Shown in pieces: positions 36,492 through 49,486 of a stretch of 64,000 nt of DNA; within the stretch, counting starts at the first letter, position 1, and every line of letters starts with the position of its first letter. Source of the DNA: Sclerotinia nivalis. Lineage: Eukaryota; Ascomycota; Leotiomycetes; Helotiales; Sclerotiniaceae. Below the pieces are notes generated by a model. That model had not been told where the DNA came from, made no database searches, and was given only the letters and a program-made list of their open reading frames with translations. The DNA is taken from the NCBI GenBank assembly GCA_029531795.1, contig JAPEIS010000014.1:1612001-1676000 (forward strand), read 5' to 3'. The translations under genes were made by a program, and so were the position numbers.

Positions 36492-39400
36492 CTTACTAAA
36501 ATGATCGAGTTTCGTTTCTATTAAATATCCTCTTCGAATTTCAGTAACACTTTTGTTATCGATCAGATTCTACTAATAATAGAGAAAACTAAAGGCTCTA
36601 AATCAATCTGATTATTCTTCGTTTTTATATTCGTTAATTTGTTCATTGTTTCGTTTTTAATAATCCTAATATAACTAGAGATTTATTTGATATCAATATT
36701 ATACTAATCGATAAGTTTATAGTATTATAGAAAAGCTCATTATAATGAATCTGAGATATTGTTTTGTAAACATTAGATGATTAAAATACTATCAATATAA
36801 AACTAGATCCTTGCTTCAGAAGTTCTAATAAATTCAATTACAGTTTGTGTTTTTTTCAAAATATCGATCATTTTGATATCGAAAATATATAATAAAGGAT
36901 TTATTATTCTATTTTTGTATATTATTTGAATCTTATTTTTACAGATAATATAACTATATTCTGCTTTTTTAATACCTTAATAATATTATTCAATTTCGTT
37001 AAAGAAAATAAGGATATCCTTTATAGAAAGTCATTTTCATTACTTATTAAAATCTTTAACAATTTGTTCTTTCGGGATTCGATTGATAGAATCTGTATAG
37101 CTTTCCATTAAATAATATAGAAAAGCTAAAATAAATCGAAGGGTTTTTGATATAAAGTTTTGAAACTCAAAAAGCTTTATATTTTTATATTACTAATAAT
37201 CTAAAGATTCTGATTTGAAAATGATAAAATATCCAGGATCAGTTGTTCGAAGTTTTATTACAAACCGTATTTGTATTTATTGTAATACTATTATTTTTAA
37301 TAGAAGATTCGAATTCTAAAGTAGATTGATTGTTGAAATGATTCTTCAAATCGATAGAATCTCTTTTATAGTTTGATTGATTACTTTATCAATCTTCAAA
37401 ATATAATTATCCAAACAAATCGAAACTATTGTTTTGTAAAGAGTTTTTTCAAAGCAATTTAATTGGAATCTATTAATATATTATATTTCCGAATTGTATA
37501 AAACAAAAAATAATATATAAATAATTATTGTTTTATAAAGAAAAGAAATGAAAAGATCATCTTTTATCCAAATCAGATTATATATATAATTAGTTATTCT
37601 ATAAACTTTAATTGTTCTTTAAGAAATATATTTTTAAGATAAAAAATCGATCGAAATAGATTTCTAATTATCTTAATACTAATTGACAAATCTTGTTCTT
37701 TATATTTGTTATTAGATAGATTATAAGATTATGATATACAATAATCAAAAATATATATACCTTTCGTTTTTTGGAAAGATAAATCATTTCTAATTTTTTT
37801 AAAACAAAGATAATTAGATTTCTCTTTTTCCATTAAAGGATATTCCGAATATCTTATTGTAGAAATTGTATATTATCCCGGATCTATTTGAATATTCGAA
37901 ATAAACAAATATTATTGATATATCCAAAACGGAATATAATATTCTGATTGTCACGGGTTCGTAACTCGTTCTTAGCTAGTCTGCATGGATGCCTAAGGCA
38001 CCCACCCCTCATATAGTCGGCGCTCTTCCTAGCACCTTCTTCCTCCTTCGTAGAATATCATCATATTATAAGACACCCTACCACCACCGTTATACTGATT
38101 GAAAAGTTCTATCAAATATAGAATATATAGAATTAGGAAAAACAAAGAACCCTATAGAATTCTATAATATATCTACTGTTTTTTATAATAATATTTTCAA
38201 ATCGAATATAGATTTCTTAGTTCATTAGAAATGATCTAATCAATTTGAAAAGACTAATTGGTTAATCTTACTTGTATATTTTATCTAATAGTTTTTCTGA
38301 AAATAAAATATCAAATATACTCTGAATATCTATAATAACTATAATGATCTTCATTTTCTTAACGAATATTATTTTTATATTATAAATGAATACAATAACA
38401 AGATTCATAATCAATCTTTTCAGAAAGACACTTTTATATTGAAGATTAATAATACTAAAGAAAATTATAATCCAAATTAAATATCAAGTAATCATTCTTT
38501 TTAGTTTTTTATTAATATAGAAAATAAAAGCGATTGGTTTCTATAAGTGTATTAAGAATTTGTTCTTTTTATTCACTTTAAGGAATATAATTATCTTTGT
38601 TAATTTTCAATAGGAAAAATAATAATATAATATCAAACATTTATAGAAAAGTATAAGAATATATTTTTTAATATAATTCTAACAAACTTTAAGAATTCAA
38701 ATCGTAATCTTATCGAATCCAAATAAAGTATTTTGAATTTCGATTATATTGTATTCCATTTCCTTTAACAAAAGCTCGAAGAATCAATAAAATATAAATA
38801 ACGATTTCGACATTTATATTTGAAAGAAGAGATTATCAATATTATTGAATCTATTTAGAATTTCTATAAAAAAGGTTTCTGTTTTTTGTAGAGTATTTTC
38901 GATTATCTAATTTGCTATTATTAAAAACGATGATTTCAGATTCGGATTCAGTTTGTATTATTCGACGATTTTGTATAGATCTTTATTGTTTTTGATATTA
39001 TTTATTCGTTGTCTCTAATAATCTGTTTTTGTTTTTTATATAATATTATCAAATTCTTTATAGATATAGATTAGTTTTAACAATCTAATATATACTCGAA
39101 AAAATATTTTATAAATATCGAAACAATTTGTTATTCATTATAGAATTGATCGATCTGTATTCTTTCTAAAAATACTAATTAATTTGATATTTCTTTTTAA
39201 ATTCTTTTGAAAATCTATTATTATTTGATTCAACTCTTTAATATTGTAATACAAAATCAAATTCATTAAATATACAATTCCGTTTTGAATAATACTAGAT
39301 AATTTAAAAAGATCATTTTCTAGTATTCCGTTTTTTTAAGATAGTTTTAAAAGTTTGATTTTGCATTGGAAAAGTATTGATTTGAATTTTGTGATCGAAA

Positions 39401-41460
39401 TTACAATATAGATTTGATTGTATTATTGTTTCGACGAAAGAGATATTGGAAAAGATGAAATCGATTATATATCTTACAGAATAAATTGGGATTCTTATTA
39501 TTTCAATATAGTTTATTCTGTTGATTATAAACCAATCTATAAATGTTTGCTCTTGATTTGTTAATATAATATCTAACTCAAAGAGTTCATCCTTTATATT
39601 GAAATCATTATTTATAATGCTTTTTGAAGAATATTATCTTTATATAATATATTCGATAATCTTCAAAATATTGAGCTTTTTGTATATATTAATTATTTAG
39701 ATATTATTAATCTCAAATTAAAGGATATTTTAATCTTCTTTATTTCTATATTGTTATATAGTAAATTCTATATTCTTTTTAGTATATATTATTGTTCTAA
39801 ATCTTTCGGTTTTTCGGATTTGTTTTTTTATTTTATTTTAATTCTTTAGCAAAGTATAACAATCGAAGATTGAATAGTTCTAAATCCTTGTATTTAAAAC
39901 AGAGTAGGATTCCTGAATACAAAATATGTCGATATCTTTCTTAAAGGATAATTGTAAAATTATTATATAAATTGAACTCGATTTTCCTGTATTGATTTAT
40001 CCGATTTTGATTTATAAATAAGTATTATAGCTTTTGTTGTAATATTTATGAAGATGTTTTAATATTCAATTGAGGAGATGTTTATATTGTTATCTATATT
40101 TTCGTTAAAAAGAATAAGATTATTGATTAAGAGAATAGTAAGGTTAAATAAATCGATCGAAATTGTTTTATAATATTATTTCGGGATTCGTTTGGTATTG
40201 TCTTAAAAAAGCAATCTAATGTTTTTATAAGCTATTATTACTATATTTGTTATAAACAAAAAAAACAGAATTTCGATGATCATTATTGATTGAATTGTTG
40301 TAAATATAAATGTTTATATTATTATAATTACAATATATATCTTTTTCGTTTATCAGAAAAGATATTCGATTATCTTTCTATTTATAATTTTAAAAATAAT
40401 TGAATATTAAAGATGATCTATTGGATATAATCCTCAAAAATCTATATATTTGATAGATTTGATATATTAGATATAAATGGATTTATTATATATTGTGATT
40501 AATATATTACAATTATTGTATTCGGAAATTTTATAATAATAACGAATATTATAATATTTCTAACAATCAGTTTTATAAAGTTCAAGTTTGGGTTTCTTGA
40601 TTAATATTTGTAAAAAAGCAAATACTTTGAATATTCAGAATATTAAGATCGATATCTTGAAATGGATGATTTATATTCTGATTAGAGAATTGTAATTAAA
40701 TCTATTAGGAAAATATTATATCGAAATCTGTTTAATTTGATAATGGATTTCATCTATAAAAAAAAGATTTAATAATAAATTCCTTATTTTGAAAACTCTA
40801 GATTGTTTTTGAAATTCCTATGATTCGGTAGAAATGCTAGATCTTTGATATAATGACTTTGTTGTAATCGAATTTCTTTTAAATGTATTCGATATTGTAT
40901 TATAATAGTAGAATATCTTTAATTTCCTTTAAATCTATTTAAATCGCTTAATTAATATAAATAAGGATGATATTCAGCATTTTGTTTTCCAGGATATCAG
41001 CAATTACAATTTGTAATATTTGTTTTAGGATATAAGGGTTTTTGTAGATTAATAGAGTATTAGGATTGATTATGATTAGAATTCGATAATCCTTTGTTTC
41101 TATTATTATTTTGATTACAAAAATCCTTTTATTTTTAGAAAAAGCGAATTTTATAAATCGAATACCAAATTCAATAGTTTTCAAAATCTTTAAAGCTTTT
41201 ATATAAAAGGATTTCGTTTTCGTAGTTTTTTATATTTTCTATTGAATCTATATTTTTATTTTGTTTTCTGATAATAATCTTTATATAAGATAATCCATTA
41301 CTTCTTTTAGTAAATAAATACTGTATATTTTATAATCAGCAAAGAGAATCTCTATATAATTGTTTAATATATATATAAAGTCTAAATAAACTTGTTGTCG
41401 GGCTTTGATCTTTTTATCGATATCCTCGAGGCATTTGGAGATAGCTGAGGTAGAAATAAT
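36492..41460 (-). mobile_element. Degraded Tad1-like LINE on the minus strand
   Basis: Three motif clusters in LINE order support this. ORF1-like coding lies at 41,460-40,940 (minus; SAISKCLEDIDKKIKARQQVY, then 41184-40948). An apurinic endonuclease region lies at about 39,600-39,370, with ELDIIL-NQEQTFIDW, STIDL-like IDFIFSNISF and FDHKIQI (DH at 39391-39396, normally SDHE). RT follows at about 38,170-37,860, with a GIPQGSP-like segment (38,119-38,163) and the catalytic box read as YINN (both Asp to Asn, 37911-37916). A solo LTR splits the RT. The 3' end of the LINE is not defined, and the extent is approximate. Confidence 0.6.
37949..38094 (+). mobile_element. Solo LTR (146 bp) of the element B/C family, TSD CTGAT
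   Basis: It runs TGTCACGGGTTCGTAAC...CACCGTTATA, the same length as the LTRs of element C. Perfect duplications CTGAT flank it (37944-37948 and 38095-38099). It retains much more C+G than its surroundings, including the intact TGCCTAAGGCA motif and TATATAGTCGG box. It sits inside the LINE reverse transcriptase. Confidence 0.93.
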
Positions 41461-43180
41461 ATTATATTTGTAAATCTATAAATTTTTTATAATATATTCA
41501 GTGAGACTATAAATATAAATAAAAATAATCAATTCTTATTATACTTTTCCAAATATTAGATATTAATTTCAATATCCTTTGAGAAAGTTATTTTTAAACA
41601 AAAACAACTTTTTTAAATTTATTATCTTGTTTGCTTTTTAAGTCTATTTAATATCTCTATTATTAATTATTTTATATCCTATTATAAATCGATATATATA
41701 TTTATCCTTTCGAATTATATAAACAATATCATTATTATTATTATTATTATATACTATACTTTATAATTTGTACATTGTTTCGTATTACCTTGTTGGATCT
41801 CTTTTGTACAATAAAACCAATCGTATTTTACAAGCTTTATTATATCTTAATCCTTAATTAAACAATTTAAAATACAACATTTCCAATTCACTAACCAAAA
41901 TACAATCTACAAAATCCATTCCCTCAATATATAATTTATAATCGATAATACAAAGAATTAGGAATAGATGATTGTATATATATATTATAAGATAATCTTT
42001 ATCAGAATTTATCTATTATTATAATATTTACCGAATACTTTATACAAAAATGAAATTTATTAAAAACGTCTCTTTTATTCAAGAATTCCTTTATCACTAT
42101 AATACTGCTCTTATATATTTGTAAAATAAAATATCAAAAGCATCCTTTCATCCCTAATCCATTTATATTTCTATTAATCTCAATAAAACTCTATTACAAT
42201 CTTTATACATTTTCGTTTACTTTTTTTAACCATTTATAAACTTTCAATCGAATATATTTGTAGATTATATATATTATTGAATTATAAAAACTCTATATAC
42301 TAATACCTCAAAAATACTCTATCAATTATCAATACAACATTTTCCTTCTCAAACTTTACTTTTATACAAATTTGTAAAAACAATCCATTTTGAAATACTC
42401 TTTAAAGCAATTCTTAAATTCTATATTCCATTATAAATTCATAAAGATAGTTTTATTTTGAATTCTATTATTATTTTATTAATTATCAGATAGTTTTTAT
42501 CTTTATTCGATTAATAAATCCTTTATTCTAGATCCAATTCACAATACTTTTATATTTAATATTGTTCCTTTTTAAAATACAATCTTTATCCAGCTCCAGT
42601 CTAATTCAATCTTGACTCTGTAAATAAATTACAGATTCGTAAAATGCACCACGTACAGGTATTGAATCATCGTATCCCTTTATATAAAAGATTGGAATAT
42701 TGAATGGAATATTATCGATTTATAAATGTTTTAATATCTTTTTGTTTATTGAATTTAAAAATAATAGATTATTTATTGATTAAAGGGGATAATAAAATTT
42801 TTGACTATTGTTTTATAATTAATTGATTCTTTATATATATAATTTTTATAATTCTTTTTATTTATTTTCTTTTCTTTAAAAGCAATTCGTTAATTAGTTA
42901 TTATCGATATTTTATTAAATAATAATAATGAGAATAAGAAATACTTCAAGTCGTTCGATTAATTCAAATACTTTTCAAAATCAAAAAACAATGTTTTTAG
43001 GATTTTAAATAGGATTGAAAGCGAGATATCTATATTTAATTATTAATCTATTATATAATTGGAATTGAATTTGATATAAAGATTGAAAAGTATATACAAG
43101 AAGAATTCGATATCTTTAAATAAGTAAATCAATAGGAAATCGAAGAGATTTTTGTTTGTTTCATATAAAAAAGAGTATCT
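41461..43180. other. AT-rich unassigned DNA
   Basis: No coding motif is recognised. A short less-degraded patch with CAGCTCCAGTC and GCACCACGTACAGG lies at about 42,590-42,670. By position this stretch may include the 5' LTR and leader of gag remnant F, but I found no repeat partner in the window. Confidence 0.4.
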
Positions 43181-43183
43181 AAT

Positions 43184-44085
43184 TTGTTATTGATAATTAT
43201 TAATAAAATGAAAATAGTATTTAGCTTCATTTATACTTCTCAAGGAAAACTTTCAAAACTTCAAAAACTATTATTTTATAAAGATTTTAATATTGTAAAA
43301 ACAAAGGATTTCTTTTTTCAGATTGAATTTATATTTCGAAATAATGATAGATATTATTTTTTAATTGATCAAAAAAAGATAAATTATATTATTTAATATT
43401 TTCAGTAATAATTGTTTATGATTTAATATCGGTTTGAAGGTTTTATATCAAATTCTAATATATTATAAGAAGAATTCAGAGAATATATATATAATATAAT
43501 ATTGAATAAAGATAATCGATAATGATATATTATATATCAAATTATTAATATTAAATAACGATTTATTTAAAATGTAAATAGTTTTATAATATATTTCAAT
43601 AATTTAGAAAAGGAAATCGAATTTAAAATAAAGAGTATTTGTAAAGAACGATTTCTAATTGATTTGTTTTTATATAATATTAAAAGAATTTTAGAATCTT
43701 TTTAATAATCTGAAATTAAAAACGAATTAATTAAACAAATATATCGTTTAGAAAATATAGACAAAATATATTATTTATAAGATACAATCGATTCGTTTTA
43801 TAATTGAAAACAGGATAATCTATTTGTATCATCAAATCTATCTTCTAATCGTTTTCAAAATAGACAATCCAAATAATAAGATAATATACTATTAGTAATT
43901 GATATATAATTATAATCTAAATATTTTAAATCTTTTTCAAAGGAAAAAACTAATAAAGAGAACTCAAAAATTGATTATCGATAACAAGAACTGATTTGCT
44001 TCTGTTATCAATAAAAAGATTATTATATAGAAAAATGTATTAATTTATTTATATATTAATAATATAAAAGCGATCATCAATCTTG
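43184..44085 (+). pseudogene. Element F: Gypsy-type gag remnant, cut by element D
   Basis: The open stretch 43184-43396 reads [50 protein letters not shown]. It resembles Gypsy capsid proteins (KP-F-G-...FL-Q---YF), followed by broken frames. The remnant stops where the putative LTR of element D begins. Identification rests on pattern only. Confidence 0.4.
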
Positions 44086-44570
44086 TATTTGTATTACGGG
44101 GTCCCCGTATAGAGTATACAGAGACCGCCGGGTTCCCGATCCATAAGGATCGGCTCTCAGTTAAGTATAGACTAGCCTCTATCGGAGTTAGTATTATATA
44201 TAAATGTATTTAAGGAACTATTCTTTTTATAGAATTGTAATTCTTTAAGCTATACTTTATTAATAAAAATTGTATTTATTATCTTGTTTATTGTTTTTAT
44301 AATATTATATAGCTTTTATCTATTTGTATTAATATTTCTACGATATCGTTCCGTTTATATTCGTTTAGTTAATTTGATTCCCTTGAAGAATTCATTATTA
44401 TTATAATCGACAATATTGTAATTTGGTATTATTATTTTATTTCTTTTTATAAGTATAATATAAAAATAAAAGAAAAGGTAATTATTCTATAAATTATAAT
44501 TCAGAAACTTATTTTCAATTTACAAATCGAAAAAGCTATATTTATATAATAAAAGAAGAAAAATAATGAA

Positions 44571-45261
44571 TTGATTATTTATTTAATTCAATTTCATTTT
44601 GTTTTTGTTATTCTATCTATTCTGATCTTTATCAATTTGATTGATCTTTTGTCTTTGATACTTGTTATGAATTCGCTTATTGTTTTTGTTCTATCGAAAT
44701 CCCAATTGAATGAAAAGATATCCGATCCTGTATTGTTTAATAAAACGAAAATCAATCTCGATTGATTTGTTAATCAAATACAGAATAAAATATATATTAA
44801 TTCTGATTGTTTTATTTCTTTATATTTCCGTTTGATTTATATAATTAGAAGATTTATTAAATTTATCATTGTATAAATTCGATTGTATAATATCAAAGGA
44901 CAATTTGTTAAATTTGTTGATTATAAAGATTTGTTATAAATATTGGAAAAAGCTTATGGAAATCAGAACAAATAAATTGAAACTCGAAAGCTTTTGATCA
45001 ATTTGAAATAAAAGAATCAATTGTTTTATATTTTCTATATTAAATTTTAGAGATTAGTATTGAAAACTGAAATAGCTGATAATAATAGTATTTTAATGAT
45101 TTTATTAAAGTAAGTTTTATCAAATGAATTTAAGAATCAAATTATTATTGTTGAATTATCTATAAATAGTGTTGATATATTTGCTGTATTTGTATAGATA
45201 TTAAAGAACTATCGATTGTATTTGATGGGATTAACTGGTTTCGATTGTAGCCTGATTGTCC
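44571..45261 (+). pseudogene. Gag remnant of element D
   Basis: The first 64 codons are open and end KSQLNEKISDPVLFNKTKINLD, typical of a Gypsy capsid start (LPDP--F-G--). Then, with stops, come VNQIQNKIYINSD, GQFVKFVDYKDLL, LEKAYGNQNK and KNQLFYIFYIKFQRL-like stretches, matching the capsid order. It is truncated by insertion of the TA-flanked transposon. Confidence 0.7.
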
Positions 45262-45263
45262 TA

Positions 45264-46286
45264 CAGTTCTCATCACCCAACTCCATACAAAAAAATTATT
45301 TTTTTCAGAATTTTATAAACTTTACACCGAAATATAAATCTGACTTAGGGGAGTTCATTAAAGTAAAAATAAATTTGAACCTGCATGTAGTTTATTTTTA
45401 ATACAATTTATCAGAAATATATGTGTTTCAAAATATTTTGAGAAAAAGTCCGTGCGTTTAAGCTCTTATTGGGCTTATCTAGCCCTTATCAGACTTATCT
45501 AGCCCTTATCGGGCTTATCGTAAAGGGGTAAAATTTCGCATCTCGCATTATTTTATATAAACTAATTAATTTTTAATCATCAAATTCCTTTATTATCTTC
45601 TTTGAAATCTTTCTATACCTTTTCTACCTTTATATATATTATATTACTGTTTTTACACTCAATCCCTTTTTATATTTATCTATAAATCTAAAAACTTGAT
45701 TACAAAACCTTTTGTTTTTCTTTATTAAGATCTTTGAATTCATTAGGAACTAAAGATTCTAATTGAATATTTATATATAATCTTTTGAGATTGTTTGAGC
45801 TTTTCATTTTGAGTTATTTATAGTATTAAAGTAGTTTAATTCAAATATAATTTATATTTATATAATATAGAAATAAAGTTTGAATAAAATCTTGAGATTA
45901 TTTTCTACAATTTCATTTATATATTATAGATTAATCTGTGAATTATATTCTTCAGAAGTATGATTTATATTTTCTGAATAATCTCAAGATAACGATAATA
46001 AAAATTTGTAATTGTAAGTATACAAACGACAACAAAAAAGAGAGTAATAATAATAATACAAAAAGGGGGTATATTATATGAAATGTTATTTTTTGATTTT
46101 TGATTATTTATGTTTCAAAATATTTTGAAAAAAGTTTATTTCTTAAATTAAAAAAGATTGAATAAATATTTTCGAAAAGAAATATTAGTTCACTATACTC
46201 CCCCGATAAAGGGCTACATTTTGATATAAAAATTATTCAATTCTGAAAAAAAGAAAATTTTGTATGTAGTTGGGTGATGAGAACTG
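45264..46286. mobile_element. TA-flanked inverted-repeat DNA element (1,023 bp), Tc1/mariner-like
   Basis: The outermost 19 bp are perfect inverted repeats (CAGTTCTCATCACCCAACT at 45264; its complement ends at 46286). Similarity continues to about 47 bp, including CATACAAAA and TTTTTTTCAGAATT. TA flanks each end (45262-45263 and 46287-46288). The interior shows no transposase; it has a short GGGCTTATCTAGCCCTTATC tandem repeat and two copies of the palindrome TCAAAATATTTTGA. It is inserted in the gag of element D. It is probably non-autonomous. Confidence 0.82.
45471..45520. repeat. Short 20-bp tandem repeat inside the TA-flanked element
   Basis: It consists of two units (45471-45490, 45491-45510) of GGGCTTATCTAGCCCTTATC type plus a half unit. 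Each unit is itself near-palindromic around CTAG (GGGCTTATCTAGCCC). Confidence 0.8.
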
Positions 46287-47049
46287 TATTATTTTGTATC
46301 GTTATTTAGAATCCGAATCTTATTAATCGTACTTTTATTTTGTTTTTGAATACTATTATTCGACCCTTTATTTTTATTATAACGATACTTGTCGGAAACC
46401 TAATGGATTTCAATTCCCAAAGATATATTAATAAATATAAACAAAAGAAATACTTTTGTTATGAATTTATCGATTATTGTATAAAAGATTGTTTATTTTT
46501 AGATAATCATTCAATACAAATAAGAATTAATTTTATTAATTTTATTTTGTTATTCTTTGTTTTATTCTTTATTCAATTCTAATTGTATATAATATCATTA
46601 TATAATCTGTTTCTCTTTAATTCTTTAAACTCGAGAAACAAAGGTCGTTTGATATAAATCGTTGTTAAACAAAAGCTTTATATATATTATATCTATTTAT
46701 TATTATAATCCAAAGTTTGTTTTTTGTTGAGAAAACGAACAATCGAATAAATTTGATAATATTGTTCATTATTGTTTTATTAATATTTAATCGATTTTAT
46801 TCTATCTATATTATAATCAATAATGAATATAAAGGATATATCTTTGCAAATTAAAATTAAATCAAAACTATCAAACTTTCAATATACAAACTATCTATTC
46901 TATTCGAAATTATTAAATTCGATAGAAAAATACTATCTGAAAACTGAATAGACTGTTATATTCTAATTGATTTATAAATCAATAATTATTATAAAAAGAA
47001 ATTGAAAGTTTATATTATTCAATTAATTTATTATCTGATTATTCTAGAA

Positions 47050-49001
47050 CTAATTTGATTAAAGAAGTACAATTCTTATATTGAATTTGTATTCAATACC
47101 TTTTACTTCGATAACAAATTCTGTTGAAAGTTTTGTAATATGTTTATACAATTATCGAATATCCGAATTTTATCCGATATTTTTATCAAAGTTTATTTTG
47201 TTTATCTATTGTTCTATTTTAAAATTTTATAAAAGAGAAATATAACAAATATTTCAATTTGAATTTGTTTTATATATATTCGAAGAAATTATAAGATATT
47301 CCAGATTAGTATTGAATTAATAGATCAAATCCTGAAAGAAAAAAAAGATTCTATTTTTGAAGATCTATCAATCGAATTCTGTTTGTAAATCGATGTTTTT
47401 TCTTTATATAATATTAACAAACTATTTTTGTATTGTTTGTACAATTATAATATCCGATTACAAAATGGAGCTAAATTACTATTTGAGGTTTTGTATTCAA
47501 TATCCCAAAATGAATTAAAAGTTTTATAAGAATAATTAAAGGAAAATTTAACAAAAGAATTCATTTGATCAAATTTGTTTGTTTTTATTTCGTTTATTCT
47601 ATTTATTAAGAAATCCAATAATGATCTTTGATTTTGTATATTGAATAATCTATTTATAAAAGATCGATATTCATTTTCTTTGATTAAAAAATCTTTGAAT
47701 AATCTAAAAGGAATAAACTATTTTATAAAAATAGATATCATTTTCGCTTTTAATAATATCTAAATCCAAAAGAATTAAGAATACTTGATTATATTCTATA
47801 TTTATTTCAATTTATTCGAAATTCTAATTATACTATTTGAATTGATTAGAGTTTCGATGATATTTCAGCGATTTTTCAATAATACTTTAAAGGAATATCT
47901 GGATATATTCTGTATTATTTATTTGAATGATATTCTGATTTATAGTAAGATCTGTTTTGAATATATAAAATATATATAAAAGGTATTGAATATTTTATGA
48001 AAAGCTGGATTATATATCAATTTATTCAAATATGAATTCTTGAAGCCCGAAACGAAATTCTTGAGTCTAATTGTAGATTGAAAAGGGATCCGAATGAATT
48101 CAATCGAGATAAAGATAATAATCGATTGGAAAATATCGAAGAATCTAATAAATGTATAGATATTTATAAAGTTTAGTAATTTCTATCGATATTTTATTTG
48201 TAACTTTTCTTCGATTATTTGTTCGATAGTAAATCTGATCAGAAAAAATATAATCTTTCGATAAGATTCTATTTATAAGAAATCGTTTTCGAATCTGAAA
48301 ATTATATTTATGATAATATTTGTATTAGCTTTTTTTAATTAAAAGAAGGATATAATTCTAAAGATGAATATATTGAATTATATATTTATTAAAATCCTTT
48401 TGTAATATAATAATAATAGAATTTTGAGATCTATTATATATTTTTCAAAAAAGTATTTAGTTGTTGAATATAATTACGAGATTTATGATAAAGAATTATT
48501 AGCAATTATTTACTATTTTGAAGAATAATAGTTCGAATTTAAAAATACTGTTTTTTTGATTAAGATTATTATAGATTATAAAAACCTGAAATACCTTACG
48601 ATAACAAAGCTACTAAATTATTATCAAATCTGTTAATCCGAATTTATATTACGTTTTAATTTCAAAATTATATATCGTTTCGGAAAGCAAAAAACGAAAT
48701 TTGATATTTTAATCAAAAGATTAAAAGATTTGTTTAAAAAGAACAATGAACATTTTTTGTATCAAAATTAAACTATTTTGAAAACTGAAAATTTAGATAT
48801 AGATTTGTTTTCTGTTATTAATCCGAAAAAGAAAGTCTGTTTTACAATTACAATTTATAGCCAAACTCATATCGATACCCCATCGCTCATTTGCAATTCT
48901 AAGTTATCTATAATACTTGATAACCTTATCCCTATCCGATTATCTGAATCTATACAATTGGAATCTTTTGAGGAATTGAAATTTTTGTTTACTAAAGTTT
49001 A
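47050..49001 (+). pseudogene. RT and RNase H remnants of element D
   Basis: The plus strand reads VLYSISQNELKVL*E*LKENLTKEFI, then [62 protein letters not shown] (box YLND at 47920-47931, first Asp to Asn) and FLSLIVD-KGIRMNSIEIKIIIDWK. RNase H has [14 protein letters not shown] and IDYKNLKYLTITKLLN. The last block (48778-49001) is an open 75-codon linker ending where E1 is inserted. Matches to Gypsy RT are unambiguous. Confidence 0.87.
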
Positions 49002-49290
49002 TATCACGAGATAGTATGATCACAGAGCACATTGAAGGGATCAGGGAGAAGATGGTTCTATTGGAATAATAAAGTTAAATATCTAATTGAATGAGAATTG
49101 ATTGAAATAACTTGTTTTCGATTCTATTAATCGAGGATTGTATATATAGATTAGATTTTTATTATCTAATTGATGAGATATATTAATGAGATATAATTTC
49201 TAATAATATTATATCAGGATTAGTTTGATTAATTGTAAAGATAATCAAGGATTTAAAATAGCTTGAATGCGAATAATATAAGAAAATATA

Positions 49291-49486
49291 CGATGATTGT
49301 ATAATATAAATAATATAGAAAAGAGTATGATGATTATATAATAATATAATGATTGTAGATCATTAATTATATAATTAAATAATATATACGATGATTGTAT
49401 AATATAAATAATATAGAAAAGAGTATGATGATTATATAATAATATAATGATTGTAGATCATTAATTATATAATTAAATAATATATA
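49291..49486. repeat. 98-bp perfect-looking tandem duplication in E1 LTR region
   Basis: Unit 1 (49291-49388) and unit 2 (49389-49486) both start CGATGATTGTATAATATAA and read identically by eye. The related copy E2 has only one unit at the equivalent place (about 61,320-61,400), so the duplication is specific to E1. Confidence 0.85.

Larger units (their letters stand above)
44090..49001 (+). mobile_element. Element D: third Gypsy retrotransposon, 5' part only
   Basis: It begins at a GC-richer patch that looks like an LTR start (TGTATTACGGGGTCCCC, 44090). Gag follows at about 44,570-45,260 and pol at about 47,050-49,001. It is interrupted by an inverted-repeat transposon (45264-46286) and cut at 49,001 by Copia element E1, so its integrase and 3' LTR are missing from the window. 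The pol is a different family from A and B. The LTR end is undetermined because only one copy is present. Confidence 0.75.

Noticed and set aside
44100..44200. A GC-rich island in AT-rich DNA that might be a functional RNA gene
   Set aside because: It starts like an LTR and is followed by Gypsy gag in the right orientation. No tRNA or snRNA signature is visible.
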